Shown: one piece after another, positions 43,828 through 55,066 of the stretch
How the letters are laid out: each line of letters begins with the position of its first letter
Numbering within the stretch: position 1 is the stretch's first letter
Position numbers and translations under genes: made by a program
Assembly: GCA_016169945.1 (NCBI GenBank)
Contig: JADLSH010000382.1
Coordinates: 1,302,001-1,366,000, forward strand
Direction: 5' to 3'
Source of the DNA: Trachythela sp. YZ-2020
Lineage: Eukaryota; Cnidaria; Anthozoa; Malacalcyonacea; Clavulariidae
Length of the DNA stretch: 64,000 bases
The notes under the pieces: generated by a model
Seen by the model: the letters and a program-made list of their open reading frames with translations, nothing else
What the model was told of the DNA's origin: nothing
The model's database searches: none

Positions 43828-44149
43828 ATATATAAAATATCGAAAATAACTTCCTGCGGCTTGTTTCAAAATGTCTACCTGGTCACGAAGCTAGATTCCA
43901 CGCCCGAGAAGCGAGGATGACCTCTGATCTATATAGATCGTGTTTCAAACTGTGCTAACTGTAGGGAGCCACCTTAAGTACAAAATTTAGCTGGAATTGT
44001 GAGTTTTGTGATAAAAGCAACATATTCGCTGGAAGTATAGACTTTGATATGACAATAAATTTTAGATATGAAGCCATATGAAAAATTAATGCCGCCTGCC
44101 TAAAATTTGTGTTCCTTTTCATTTTTCCTCATTAAACTCCTATAATAGG

Positions 44150-44405
44150 GCCATTTATACAGGAGAAAATAAATCGAGACTTGCATAAGACGAGTCTTAT
44201 ATAAGACGCGAACACACTCGTATAAATGGTCAAACTCTAATAAGTCGCGACTTATTGTGGAACAGCCTGAACCCCTGTTCTAGGTCGCGACTTACTAGAA
44301 TTTGACCATTTATACGAGTGTAATCGCGTCTTATATTAGACGCGTCTTATATAAGAAGCGTATTATGTAAATCGCGACTTATTTTCTCCCGTATATAAAT
44401 GGCCT
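44150..44405. repeat. Foldback MITE (copy 1 of pair)
   Basis: GGCCATTTATAC...GAGAAAATAA at the left, TTATTTTCTCCCGTATATAAATGGCC at the right in mirror order, with inner GTCGCGACTT and TATAAGACGCG palindromic blocks. Present at the same place in duplication copy 2 (62365-62625), so older than the duplication. Confidence 0.78.
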
Positions 44406-44441
44406 TATTGTCGAAAAACATAAAAATTCAAATTCACTTAT

Positions 44442-46509
44442 TAGTCTAGGACCTGTAAAGGAGTTTGTATGCATTTCATTTAGGACAGATTATCTCAACT
44501 GTTTTAGGGTGGTCAACATGGCATATGTGCCAAAACCCGAATCCGGGGCGAAAGTCCTGAAAATGACCACGCCCAGAAACGGCACTGTCGGCATAGCTCT
44601 AAATCCTGAACCGCCAAAGCTACAGCCTTTTTGAATTGCTTATAGTGTTTAGAATGGTTGCTTTTATGGGTGGTTACTGGAGGGTGAAATTTGTCTAGGT
44701 ATCATATTTTACAAGAAAATGACTATGCACCATCCCAGGTCAACTGCTAATTATGCATCAAATTACTCATTCACCTGGCAAAGTCTATGTTTTCTTATTT
44801 CCCAAACATTTTTGTCATAGGATGAAAAAATATGCTTATTTTAATATAATTATTATAAATTTCATAAGGAATGATATTTTTTTGTTGAGATATAACACAT
44901 TTCATTTCACTTACCCCCCGCCAGAACACGATTTCAGCCATATTTTGCCGATTTGTTTGTTTTTATCGCCGAGCCTCGCAAGTATCATCCAAATGTTCTA
45001 CTTTAACACAATGCTAGTTGACTAAAGAATAATTTTCATCGGGTTTTGGAGTAGTGCCATGTATTTTATATTCGATTTTGTGTCCTTCGACATTTCCTCA
45101 ATTATGTGGCCATTGCAATGTCTCGCAGCTTCTCTGCCCGATAAATGCCACTTCTTCGTACACATCTGTATTTATATTACAGTATCCAAAAGTAATTGAT
45201 TGTAGAATAGTCCCAATCGAAAAATTGAAAGCATTACTCCCATTTGGGAGTGAAAAACCTTCCCTCGTTCATCAAGAACGAGAATCTAAAACAAAAGGTT
45301 CAAAATAATTTGAAAGTCTCGCGCAATCTTCACGAAAACTCCTCGTGGGCTACATTACAGGGGGGGGGAAACATTTTCACGAATATGTTTGGTGGTGCAA
45401 AAAGATTGCGTAAATCTCTGGTTTCTTTTTTATAGCTAAAGGAAACCAGAAAAATACAAAATTACGCGAATATTTGTTTATTTTGTCATAAAACATATAA
45501 ACAGTTAAACACACGAACTTTACTTTGGGAGTTTGGGTTGCTGTGATCGCGAACAAACGTATTCGTGAAAATGTTTCCCCCCCCCTGTAATGTGGCCCAC
45601 GAGGAGTTTTCGTGAAGATTGCGCGAGACTTTCAAATTATTTTGAACCTTTTGTTTTAGATTCTCGTTCTTGATGAACGAAGGAATGTTTTTCACTCCCA
45701 AATGGGAGTAATGCTTTCAATTTTTCGATTGGGACTATTCTACAATCAATTATTTTTGGATACTGTAATATAAATACAGATGTGTACGAAGAAGTGGCAT
45801 TTATCGGGCAGAGAAGCGGCGAGACATTGCAATGGCTACATAATTGAGGAAATGTCGAAGGACACAAAATCGAATATAAAATACATGGCACTACGCCAAA
45901 ACCCGATGAAACTTGGTTGAATTATTCTTTAGTCAACTAGCATTGTGTTAAAGCAGAACATTTGGATGATAAAAAGCAAACAAATCGGCAAAATATGGCT
46001 GAAATAGTGTTCTGGCGGGGGGGTAAGTGAAATGAAATGTGTTATATCTCAACAAAACAATATCATTCCTTATGAAATTTATAATAATTACACTAAAATA
46101 AGCATATTTTTTCATCCTATGACAAAAATGTTTAGGAAATAAGAAAACATAGACTTTGCCAGGTGAATGAGTGATTTGATGCATAATTAGCAGTTGACCT
46201 GGGATGGTGCATAGTAATTTTCTTGTAAAATATGATACCTAGACAAATTTCACCCTCCAGTGACCACACATAAAAGCAACCATTCTAAACACTATAAGCA
46301 ATTCAGAAAGGCTGTAGCTTTGGCGGTTCAGGATTTAGAGCTATGCCGACAGTGCTGTTTCTGGGCGTGGTCATTTTCAGGACTTTCGCCCCGGATTCGG
46401 CTTTTGGCACATATGCCATGTTGACCGCCATGGTCATTTTACCCTAAAACAGTTGAGATAATCTGTCCTAAATGAAATGCATACAAACTCCTTTACAGGT
46501 CCTAGACTA
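44442..46509. mobile_element. 2.07-kb palindromic element, copy 1 only
   Basis: Arms of about 950 bp (44442-45391 and 45555-46509) with few mismatches surround a spacer of about 160 bp. Ends are TAGTCTAGGACCTGTAAAGG and complement. Copy 2 reads CACTTATAGCAAAATTG (62653-62669) with no insert, so a TAT (or TA) duplication is implied. The arms contain only short mirrored ORFs (e.g. 45054-45308 and 45637-45891, the same sequence), with no recognised protein. A diverged single arm end occurs at 22795. Confidence 0.9.
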
Positions 46510-47195
46510 TATAGCAAAATTGATTACATCATTAGAAAGTATACAAAAAGTTATATAAAAGACATTTAAGTGGTTACCATGATTTGTCAAATCCTTCTTG
46601 AGTTACAAGCTGTTAAAAACGCATTTTCAGGCTAGTACCCAGGTTTTTCGAGCGATTTCGTGGCATTTTTCCCGTTTTGAAACAGGAATAACTCGAAATG
46701 AGTTGGGGAAAATGTAGATAACGGCTTAAATTACCTATATATAGTTTTTTGTATGCTTTCCAGTGATGTATGTCATTATTGCTTAAAATGAACTTTGAAT
46801 TTCACGTTTTTACAAGTTTCCGAGTTTAATTGGAAAATGTAAGAAAGTCCAAATTTTAAGCCGTCAACATAAGTTTTTGAAATGGCTCCATATCAAATAT
46901 ACCTTGTCATATTAAATTAAACTTTTTACACCTAACCGTCTTATTGTTATATCTAAAGCTTTGCAGTAATAAATAAACGAAGGATTTTCCACAACAAAAA
47001 CAATTATATTTATATTTATCGCCATACAAATGTACAAAGACGTATTAGGAAAATGTTTACTTCTTCAAGAATCGAAAGTACAAATGTGTAGGTAGTAAAT
47101 GTATTGCATCCTACGACACAAACTCTAGCTCAAGATAAAATATGAACAACATGTGTAAATATAGAGTACGTATAAAAAACAAAATATGTACTTAC

Positions 47196-47301
47196 TTTCC
47201 AGAAAAGGCGGTCTGAAAATTTGTAACTGCTAAGCAAACTGTTAAGGGACCGTCACTCTCACTGACACTGTAGGTGGACGCTTGGAATCCAAATTGAGCA
47301 A
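47196..47301 (-). CDS. Calx-beta domain, first exon (copy 1)
   Basis: 106 bases, acceptor TTGCAG ending at 47302, donor GTAAGT at 47195; phase 1 in, phase 2 out. Encodes VAQFGFQASTYSVSESDG, then PLTVCLAVTNFQTAFSGK, the opening strands of a Calx-beta domain (the F-x-x-x-x-Y-x-V-x-E-x-x-G signature). Splices to exon 39548-39780 across a 7.4-kb intron swollen by three mobile elements. Confidence 0.85.
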
Positions 47302-47722
47302 CTGCAACGAGGAGTAAAATTAAGAAAATTATATTTAAAACTATTAAGAAGAGTCTTTTAACAAACTCGCGTATTGCTAACCCAAAACCAATCAGGTTGC
47401 AGGAAGCCCGGATTGCGTAATACACACTGTCTAATTATAACAATATGGCGGTCTGTTCCTTTCTTTGGATGTCTGTGTTATATCGCTTTTAACAACGGCA
47501 AATGCCAAAAGATAATGAAATTTTGATAGTGAAAGCACTTCATCTTCGCGAAATGGGCTGAATCGATAAAAACCAATGACTCACAAGCGTGACAATGCAT
47601 AGTCGATCAAGATTTAGTATACACCCAACCATTTTCCATTACAAATCCTACATTCTGATTGGCTACTCAACCGTTGACCATTCGTGATGGACAACGTTTG
47701 AGAAAAATGAAAACAAACCTGA

Positions 47723-49120
47723 AAAAATACGGCAGTAAACTCTCGTTTTGCAGACGTTTCGCAGGAATTTTTGGAGAGTTTGATAGAAAATTCTATCCCT
47801 GAGAAAACTAAAAAGGCCACAAAATATGGCATGAAGATTTTTAATGGTAAGGAACGAAATAGAAACCGTATTTTATTAATAAATCTGCTTTTACTTGCCG
47901 CTCACGAGTGGTTAAAGAACACAACATTTTCGTCAGTTTGCACTAGAAAAAATGTATTTTTAGAGTGGTTTGCAGCACAGTCTAAATTCACTACACCATT
48001 GGAACAAATGGCGAAAGACGAACTTTGTCCGTGCCTCCAAATATTTTATGCCGCTGCAAGACAAAGAGACGGTAGCGAATTTAGTTCAGCGATTGACCGG
48101 CATTTATAACAGGCACCAAACAACAAGCCTTGGTCGATAATTGCTGACCCTACCTTTGAAAAAGCCAACAAAATCCTGAATGCTATTTGTAAGAAACATA
48201 CGAGGGAAGGAAAAGTCGGAGCAATTGTCCACAAGGCTGCAATGACGCCAGAACAACTGGAAAAATTGTACGAACGTGGCCAGCTTGGCAACAGCGATTC
48301 GCAAAATCCTCGCCAGCTTATGCAAACAGCTTGGTTTTAGATTACCCCCTATTTTGGCAAACGAGGCCGAGAAAATCTAGGAAAACTCACCAAACAGATG
48401 CTGGTCCTTCGCTCAACATCACAAGGACGCCGATACTACGAGTTCCGTCGCGAAGCGTTAATTTCAACCAAAAACCAACAAGGCGGTCTGAACGACAACA
48501 TCGACCAAGCTGACGGGAAAATGTTTGAAGTTCCCAATTCGCCTAGTTGCCCAGTTAAAACAGTAGGAATCTTCATGAAGCACCTTAATCCAAATCACGA
48601 CGCTTTGTTTCAGCGGCCATTCTGTAATTCCCCCCTTGGTATAAACACGCTCGGAAATCTTCTCAAGACCATATCGAAAGCCGCCGGGATAATCCCTCAC
48701 CTAACAAATCATTGCATTCGAGCTACGTCTGTCACAGTTTTGTCTGACCGTAACATAGAGGCTAGACACATCAAGGCTGTCACTGGTCACCAATCCGATC
48801 TCTCCATTCAGTCGTACAGCTCGACGGCTTCTTTCCAGCAGAAGGAAAACATGTCGAATATTCTAAGTCGCTTCGTCTCGGGCGAGAGTAATCCTTCCAT
48901 TCAGTCTAGTCCCTGCAGCTCTACTTACAGCAAGTAACACCTTATGCAAGCATCACCCGCAATGTCTTCGGCACTTGAAACAACTGATCAGGCTAACTCT
49001 GATGTCCAGCCTCGCATTGAAAACCAAGCCACAAATATCGAGATGCAAGATCCACAATCGTTCAATTTCCATGGCTGCACAGTGTCAATCTTTAACAACA
49101 ACTACATCCGTCAAGCATGA
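47723..49120 (+). pseudogene. Crypton tyrosine recombinase with three in-frame stops
   Basis: A single reading frame runs from about 47723 to the terminal TGA at 49118-49120, with stops at 48107-48109, 48338-48340 and 48935-48937. N-terminal part: SRFADVSQEFLESL, KKATKYGMKIF; middle: NNKPWSIIADPTFEKANKIL, PEQLEKLYERGQL; recombinase domain: [23 protein letters not shown] (H-x-x-R), AVTGHQSD (G-H) and SIQSYSS (catalytic Tyr). C-terminal FNFHGCTVSIFNNN is typical of the family (DUF3504-like, related to host ZMYM/KIAA1958 proteins). Possible small intron at ATG|GTAAGG near 47848. Confidence 0.83.
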
Positions 49121-49401
49121 TGGATTCCACTATCCAGTTGAACTTTTGTTCCCGTGGTAGTCGTTTCCTTTATAACTTTTTCGAAGAAATTCTTTCTTAC
49201 GAATGTTTTATGGACATTTTAACACCAAATGGTTTGCTTCTGACAGTTGATCCTTATAATATTCACGTGTTCACATGTCATGTGATGTCGCGTGAGTTCG
49301 CGCGTGCGTATAAATTAAAATTGAATTAAATTATTTTAAAAATTACACGGTGTATGGATTATTTTCTCGAAATTAATATATCTATACAAGGTGTATACTA
49401 A

Positions 49402-49437
49402 AACAATTAGACAACTCGGACTCGTTGTCTAATTGTT
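49402..49437. promoter_or_regulatory. 14-8-14 inverted-repeat site at right edge of Crypton
   Basis: AACAATTAGACAAC, then TCGGACTC, then GTTGTCTAATTGTT: perfect 14-bp arms around an asymmetric 8-bp spacer. This is the geometry of tyrosine-recombinase core sites (two arm-binding sites and an 8-bp crossover region). It ends two bases before the host flank. Function is inferred. Confidence 0.5.
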
Positions 49438-49700
49438 AAATGGTCTGGAAACTCTGCCAAAATCTTTGTTCTATCTTTTTGTTCATGCTTATGCAAACTT
49501 GTGCACGGTGAAGGCAATGAATTTTTCGCATAATGAAGCAATCGTCCAATTGCATCATCTTGTCAAATCACTCAACCATACTGTTGAAATATTAATAAGC
49601 AAAATTTCAAAAGATTTGTGCACGGTGAAGCCGTCTCAACATAAAATCTTAGCTCATTATAGACGCTTTGAAGTTTGCCGAGTTTTCAGACTAAATCTCT

Positions 49701-50757
49701 ATTGACTATGGACAATGTCATCATCATATGCAACAAAGCGCCTACTATAGAGTCATGAACTTGGAAGGTGAGTTGGATTTATATATACTATATATTATAT
49801 TTGAATAATTATTCATTTCAAAATATAGTATAACATGCAATTTGGATATATTATATTCCTAAATTCACTGTTTTGTGAAGTGTATTGCCAAATATTTTGT
49901 ACATTTCACCAATGTAATTTGAATGTCAATAATCCGCGAGGGATATACATCATATGTTGATATCGAAGATAAATTTCATGTTTGAAAGTGTCCCAATATA
50001 CTCTTGCAGGAAGTAAGCTGAAAATGACTTTCTGTTGTGTTGTGAAATTTACATAAAATATCTAATTACATACCAATACTCTATTACCTAAACTTAATTT
50101 CAATGGTTGAAAATCACCCCAGAACTGTTTTTGATCAAACTAAATTGTCTTTCATAAGAAGGGTGCAAAAAATATAATTAGCTGAAAATTTGAGTGGTCG
50201 GACCAAGGTCGTTTTTCAACATTTTTAAAACCCACCAGAATATAATGTTCACTGACAAAACCAAGATTTATGTATTATGTCCCTTTCAAATACGTTCAAA
50301 TATATTACTTTGAACTATGTAAACATAATTTCCAGACATTTTTTTCAATATTAATCTGGGGGTTTTATATTTCAGCCATATTTGCTCAAAATCCAGATTA
50401 TTTCCCTACCGCTCAATTTTAAGGTAAATGGTTGAAAATCACCCCAGAATTGTTTCTGATCAAACTAAATTGTCTTTCATAGTAAGCCTGAGGTATTTAA
50501 GTGTGCAGAAAATATAATTTTCTCAAAAGCTGAATGGTCGGTCAAGGTCGTTCTTCAGTATTTTTAAACCCATCACAACTTCTGTCAATATTAATTTTAC
50601 AATTTACAGTTTACTGGCAAAACCCATATTTATGAAAATTATTAGAATAATTTGCAATACACCCCTGCTTTTCGTTATTGTAATATTTCTACTATTTCGA
50701 ATATTTATTGAGCTTACAGAGACCAGTCTATTTTTGTAGCGCAATTTCACCTGTGTG
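49701..50757. other. No gene; a 325-bp direct repeat
   Basis: About 145 bp starting GGTTGAAAATCACCCCAGAA at 50104 recurs at 50429, 325 bp later, including CAAACTAAATTGTCTTTCAT and GGTCAAGGTCGTT-type blocks. Otherwise AT-rich non-coding sequence. Confidence 0.6.
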
Positions 50758-50765
50758 ATTCCAGC

Positions 50766-51159
50766 CATAGGCGGATTTTCTGGGGGTGCGGGGTGCACCC
50801 CAAAAATATTTTGCACCCCCCCAAAAAAACTTTTCCACCCCCCCTAGAGAAATTTGCACCCCCCCAAAAAAATTTAAATGCTCATTGGGATAAATGACAG
50901 TAGTGTGATTGAAATAAAGATTTTGAACTAAGTAAGACTAAAAACAAGGATTTTGAACTAAATAAGGATTTTGACCAAAACTCTCAAAATTTTCTGGGGG
51001 CTTCGCCCCCTTACCCCCATTGGCAACTGTGCCCCCAGACCCTGCTGCAGCTTGCTCGGCGGCGCTACGCACCCTGTCGCTCACCTCCCCCCTAAATTTT
51101 TGGCACCCCCCCTAAATTTTCGGCACCCCCCCAGAGCAAAATCTGAAAATCCGCCTATG
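50766..51159. mobile_element. Non-autonomous hAT-type element
   Basis: Ends CATAGGCGGATTTTC and GAAAATCCGCCTATG. Exact 8-bp duplication ATTCCAGC at 50758-50765 and 51160-51167. The interior is dominated by GCACCCCCCC / GGGGG low-complexity sequence with LINE-like CTTCGCCCCCTT debris. No transposase. Confidence 0.9.
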
Positions 51160-51167
51160 ATTCCAGC

Positions 51168-52555
51168 AGAATTAACCGTACACCGAGTTGAACCTATGTT
51201 AGCAAACTCTCCTTAATTTGCATAGTACAAATTGGCTTATATATTTACCATAACATTATTCTCTTTTGGTTTTTGTAATATCATCATTCAAATTAAAAAG
51301 CGATTTGAGAAAAGCTTTATCTATGAACAGTGGTACTACAACTGCTACTACAAATTATCCTGTTTATATAAAAAATCAGATTGGTATCCCTTAAGAGATT
51401 ATCCTACTATCCTAGTCAATTGAAAAATGGCTGTTTCTGTAAAAGAACTATTTGCAATAATTAATATCATTTGTGAATTACAGTTGTTAAGGCAGAAGTG
51501 CAATATATACTTTCACTTGACCAGAGAGGGTATTCTACTAAATGTTGAAATATTGATAATTATGTAACCAGTATTTGTTTTCGTTAATGATAATTATTAT
51601 ACAAAATAAAACGAACATTCAAATATTTGTAAGCATGTCAATGTGCAGTAGCATGGGAACTCAGGGAGAAGGGAGACATGAGGGCACATGCCCCACCCAA
51701 AGTTTACCTCAAAATGGCCAAAGGACAGATGCTCCCTTAATGAATTTTAACCAAGCCTTCAGGTAAACTGATATCGGATTTTTCTTAATTTTACATGTCC
51801 AGTCAATATAAATATATGTTCCCCCAACGTGTGTGAACAAATTCCTCCAAAAGGGGACAATTAAACTCCTCCTTACAATGTAACAGCTATTTATCATTTT
51901 TGATTCAGGTAAATTTTCAATCCTACATTGCTATGGTGATACAGTAATACTTAAACACAATTGAGAACTAATCTCTAAAAGGTGTGCAGCAGATCGAACT
52001 CCGGTAAAACTAAGTTAAAATCCAAAGTTTAAATACTGAAAAGTTGAGCGAAATTTCCGGCATTTTGTATTCACTACTTTCAAGCAAATTTTAATTTATA
52101 CTATGGTATTGAGAATTATGATATGCAACGCAACGTAAACCAAGTTTTTGAAACTCCCACAACGTAACAATACATAAATAATACAAGGCTGGTTAGATAG
52201 CTTCCTGAACAGCTGAGAAATTGCGCACGGAGTTAGAACTTGATTGAATAATGAAGATTTCAGAATACTCATATACTGAAAGATATACTGATAGAACATA
52301 TGTGACTCTACAAAATGTGTTTTTTGTCATTGATATAAGACATCCATGCGATAATAAGAACTATGAAAACCGGCGCCAAAAACAATGGGGATCCTGTACT
52401 AATGGTAATACCATATGCAAAGATAGCTAATGTCATGCTATAAATCAGCCAAACTATATGGCATTCTTATATAATATACAGAAATCAGAAATGTGGAGAC
52501 AGAAGATCATATTTTTTACCATAGATTAGAACAACATTTTCTTACGCAATGTAAC
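51168..52555. other. No gene seen
   Basis: AT-rich sequence without a supported exon or repeat structure. Confidence 0.5.
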
Positions 52556-52556
52556 A

Positions 52557-52642
52557 CTGGGCGACAGAGCGCGATATAGAGCGACATTGGGCGATATTCG
52601 ACGATATTGGGCGATTTTATGCGATATTAGGCGATATTTTGG
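52557..52642. repeat. Degenerate GGGCGATATT tandem repeat
   Basis: Seven or so imperfect 11-14-bp units built on GGGCGATATT. Directly abuts the LINE fragment that follows. Confidence 0.6.
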
Positions 52643-52649
52643 CCCAGTA

Positions 52650-54260
52650 TCTTTAAGGCGTTATCATTTCGTGTTGTATACTCTTTTGATGCCATTGCAA
52701 CCAGCCAGCACGTGCATCACCGTTTCCTTCGTCTCATTACAAAGCCTACAGTTTTTTGTTTCCACCTGTATTCCTCTGCTCTTCTTCCAACCTCTCGTTT
52801 CTACCATTTGCTCTGCATTGATGATTGCACTAACTTTCTTTGGGTCATTGGTCCCTTTTAACTGTCTGTTGCTCTCTTTGTCCGTTCTATGGTAGTACTC
52901 ACTTTGCCTTCTTTTTCCCTATATCTCTCCACCTTGCGTGTTCTTTCTGTCTCTGAATTAATCTTTTATCTCCGCTGATTGCTCTCTCCATGGTCCTTCC
53001 ATTCTAATATTATCTTCGAATGTGATATTTCCACCTCCTCGTAGATATTTTTCCGCCTATCTTTTAACCGATTTTCCTTTTTTTCGGCTACTCTCTCCCA
53101 AACTTTCTTTATCCACTTGCTGTCGTAATTCGCACTGTAGCATGCTACTCTTCCTTTCTTTTTCCATATACGTATTTCAAGCTCTTTAATTCTCTTCTTC
53201 CATCGTCTTTTGCCATATAAAATCGTTCATGACTGATTTGCCATCCGCGCATATGGTTTTATCGTAATATACTTTTAACGATCTTGTCCAATCCGTCTAG
53301 CTCTTTTCCTGTTATGTTACATACGTTTATTATATACGCTACCACTGTATTACTCTTGTGTTTATTGGTTATATCAGATTCCTATCATATAATTGTTCTC
53401 CAACCAAGTTCTTTAATCTTTTTGTTATTTATTTTTTACACTGACCATAACTTGCTCTACATTGATCTTATCGCTTTGTTCACATTCAACTCTCGTTTTT
53501 CGTTGTGTCTAACGCTTTAATTTTCTCTTCTAGAACATTCAATCCTTCACTTTGCCATCTTCCCTCTCCTGAACACTATCTCGGCACATTTCTTCACTCC
53601 ATATACTGCTCCTGTATCACAGCTTGCCTTTACTATTATCTCGTTCGCTCTCTTCAGTTCTTCATGATTCTCTTGGTACATTTTCAAATCAGCAATGAAT
53701 AAATTATGCGTTCTTTTTACATCTGGTCCCATCTTATAATCTTTTGTTTCCTCAATCAGCATTGTCACTGGTACTTCTGTACAACAGAATCCAACAGGGG
53801 AGAAACCGTCACCTTGCAAGAAACCCTTTTTGATATTTTTCCATTCACTTAGTTATTTTTTCCATCTCATTATTTTTTCACCAGACTTCAAGTCTGGTTC
53901 TGCATTTTTTCATTATTTCTCTAATTACCTTAATAACTTGCTTCGGTATCCCATTCAAATATACACTCTCACCACCCAGTCAAGCTTCACCATGTCATAG
54001 GATTTTTGGTAATCATAGTATGCTACTGCTAGGTTTCTGTGATATTCCTTGACTTCTCCCATTATGTAGCTGCCAATAAGAAGCTGATATACTGTTCCTA
54101 ACACAATGCTGCATGTTCCCACTTGTTTTTCATCCCACAAATAATCCCTCTGTCAATTCGATGACCTCTTCACTTAGGTTTTCATCGGGTCCATTATCTC
54201 GTACATTTTTACAACTCTCTCCTTGTCTTCTATTCGGTTATAATATTCTACTCTTACATC
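52650..54260 (-). pseudogene. Decayed LINE of restriction-like-endonuclease type
   Basis: Reading on minus: VGTCSIVLGTVYQLLI, LAVAYYDYQKSYDMVKLDW (A box), FSPVGFCCTEVPVTMLIEE, THNLFIADLKMYQENHEELK (altered catalytic box, ADL at the usual DDL place), CDTGAVYGVKKCAEIVF and finally CRLCNETKETVMHVLAGCNGI, a C-x2-C...H-x4-C zinc knuckle that lies just before the endonuclease in R4/NeSL-like LINEs. Multiple frame breaks separate these segments and the endonuclease is missing. Family placement is from memory of similar cnidarian proteins. Confidence 0.72.
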
Positions 54261-54969
54261 TTCGTTAATTATTATATTATTATTCTATAATTTGGTTTTA
54301 TTTATAAGTATTAAATGCTTGAATACAATAAGCCGCAACTAACTGCAGTAATCTCTCAAAATCTGACAGTTCAAAAGGCTGACGCCACAAGTCATACATG
54401 AGTCAATGACCGCGTGGTTCGGTGTTACGCTGTTTGTAATACGATATCTAGAAGCATAATAATTATATGGCAATTAGGCATGCTGATGAGCCATGATATG
54501 GTGCGAAACAGTCACGAAGATGTTGATTATTAGGACCAGGGTTAGTAGCAATGTCACCGCAAGTAAGATGAACAGAAGGAGATGTAAATTCTTAAACTGC
54601 AATCCATAGCGATGATTGGAAGGCGAGGTAGATTTCCTTTGGATGTTGTCGCGCGTAGAAATCCACAAGTTGAAGTAATCACAAAAACCTTATTCAAGAA
54701 TCGCGAAAACAAAACTTCATACTCTATGAACAAATCCGTGTGACCATTTGTGCACGCGGGAATATTAACGAAATAACTTAATTACAAAATGATCTGACGT
54801 AAGCAGTTGTTCGCGCCATCTCGCGTCATTACGCGTGTTATATACCGTTTCATGTCAATTGCTGACGTCATTAAAAAATTCTATTTTTGAAAAACAATGC
54901 GCAAAATCTCATTATTTTGTCCGGTTCATATTTTGCATGCTGTATTGCACCGCAAAAATCTTTCTTTGT

Positions 54970-55066
54970 ACCAAAAATAAAAAATTCTGTAATGCCAAAA
55001 AAATGTTATCGAAGAAAACGACATTTTTGCCTTTTTCAAAAAAATGGCATTACAGAAATTTTTTAT
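54970..55066. repeat. Hairpin repeat
   Basis: AAAAATTCTGTAATGCCA and complement form arms of about 35 bp around a short loop, within AT-rich DNA. Possible MITE remnant. Confidence 0.6.

Larger units (their letters stand above)
40764..43973. mobile_element. TTAA-flanked TIR element, copy 1 (interrupted by LINE)
   Basis: GATGGCTCCCTACAGTT at 40764 and AACTGTAGGGAGCCACC ending 43973, flanked by TTAA at 40760-40763 and 43974-43977. TTAA duplication is diagnostic of piggyBac-like integration; the terminal sequence itself is not one I recognise. Without the nested LINE it is about 1.2 kb and has no transposase ORF. The same element at the same place in copy 2 shows it preceded the duplication. Confidence 0.65.
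47614..49439 (+). mobile_element. Crypton (tyrosine-recombinase) element, copy 1 only
   Basis: 1826 bp present after GATCAAGAT in copy 1; copy 2 passes directly from GATCAAGAT to ATGGTCTGG (63742-63759). It carries a tyrosine-recombinase gene of Crypton type. A 12-bp pair TTAGTATACACC (47614-47625) and GGTGTATACTAA (49390-49401) forms inverted ends, and a further inverted repeat closes the right side at 49402-49437. Confidence 0.82.
39445..49700. repeat. Large tandem duplication, copy 1
   Basis: Collinear with 56045-64000: 39445-41228 with 56045-57780, 41247-41866 with 61521-62055, 43828-44441 with 62056-62656, 46510-47613 with 62657-63750, 49440-49695 with 63751-64000. Copy-specific insertions lie between these blocks. 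The offset of about 16.6 kb gives the unit size. It carries one complete two-exon Calx-beta domain. Confidence 0.9.

Noticed and set aside
45054..45891. Mirrored 84-codon ORFs in the large palindrome
   Set aside because: They are the same sequence read from each arm and match no known domain.
49433..49705. 90-codon ORF repeated at 63736
   Set aside because: Shared through the tandem duplication. It begins at the Crypton junction in copy 1 and has no recognisable features.
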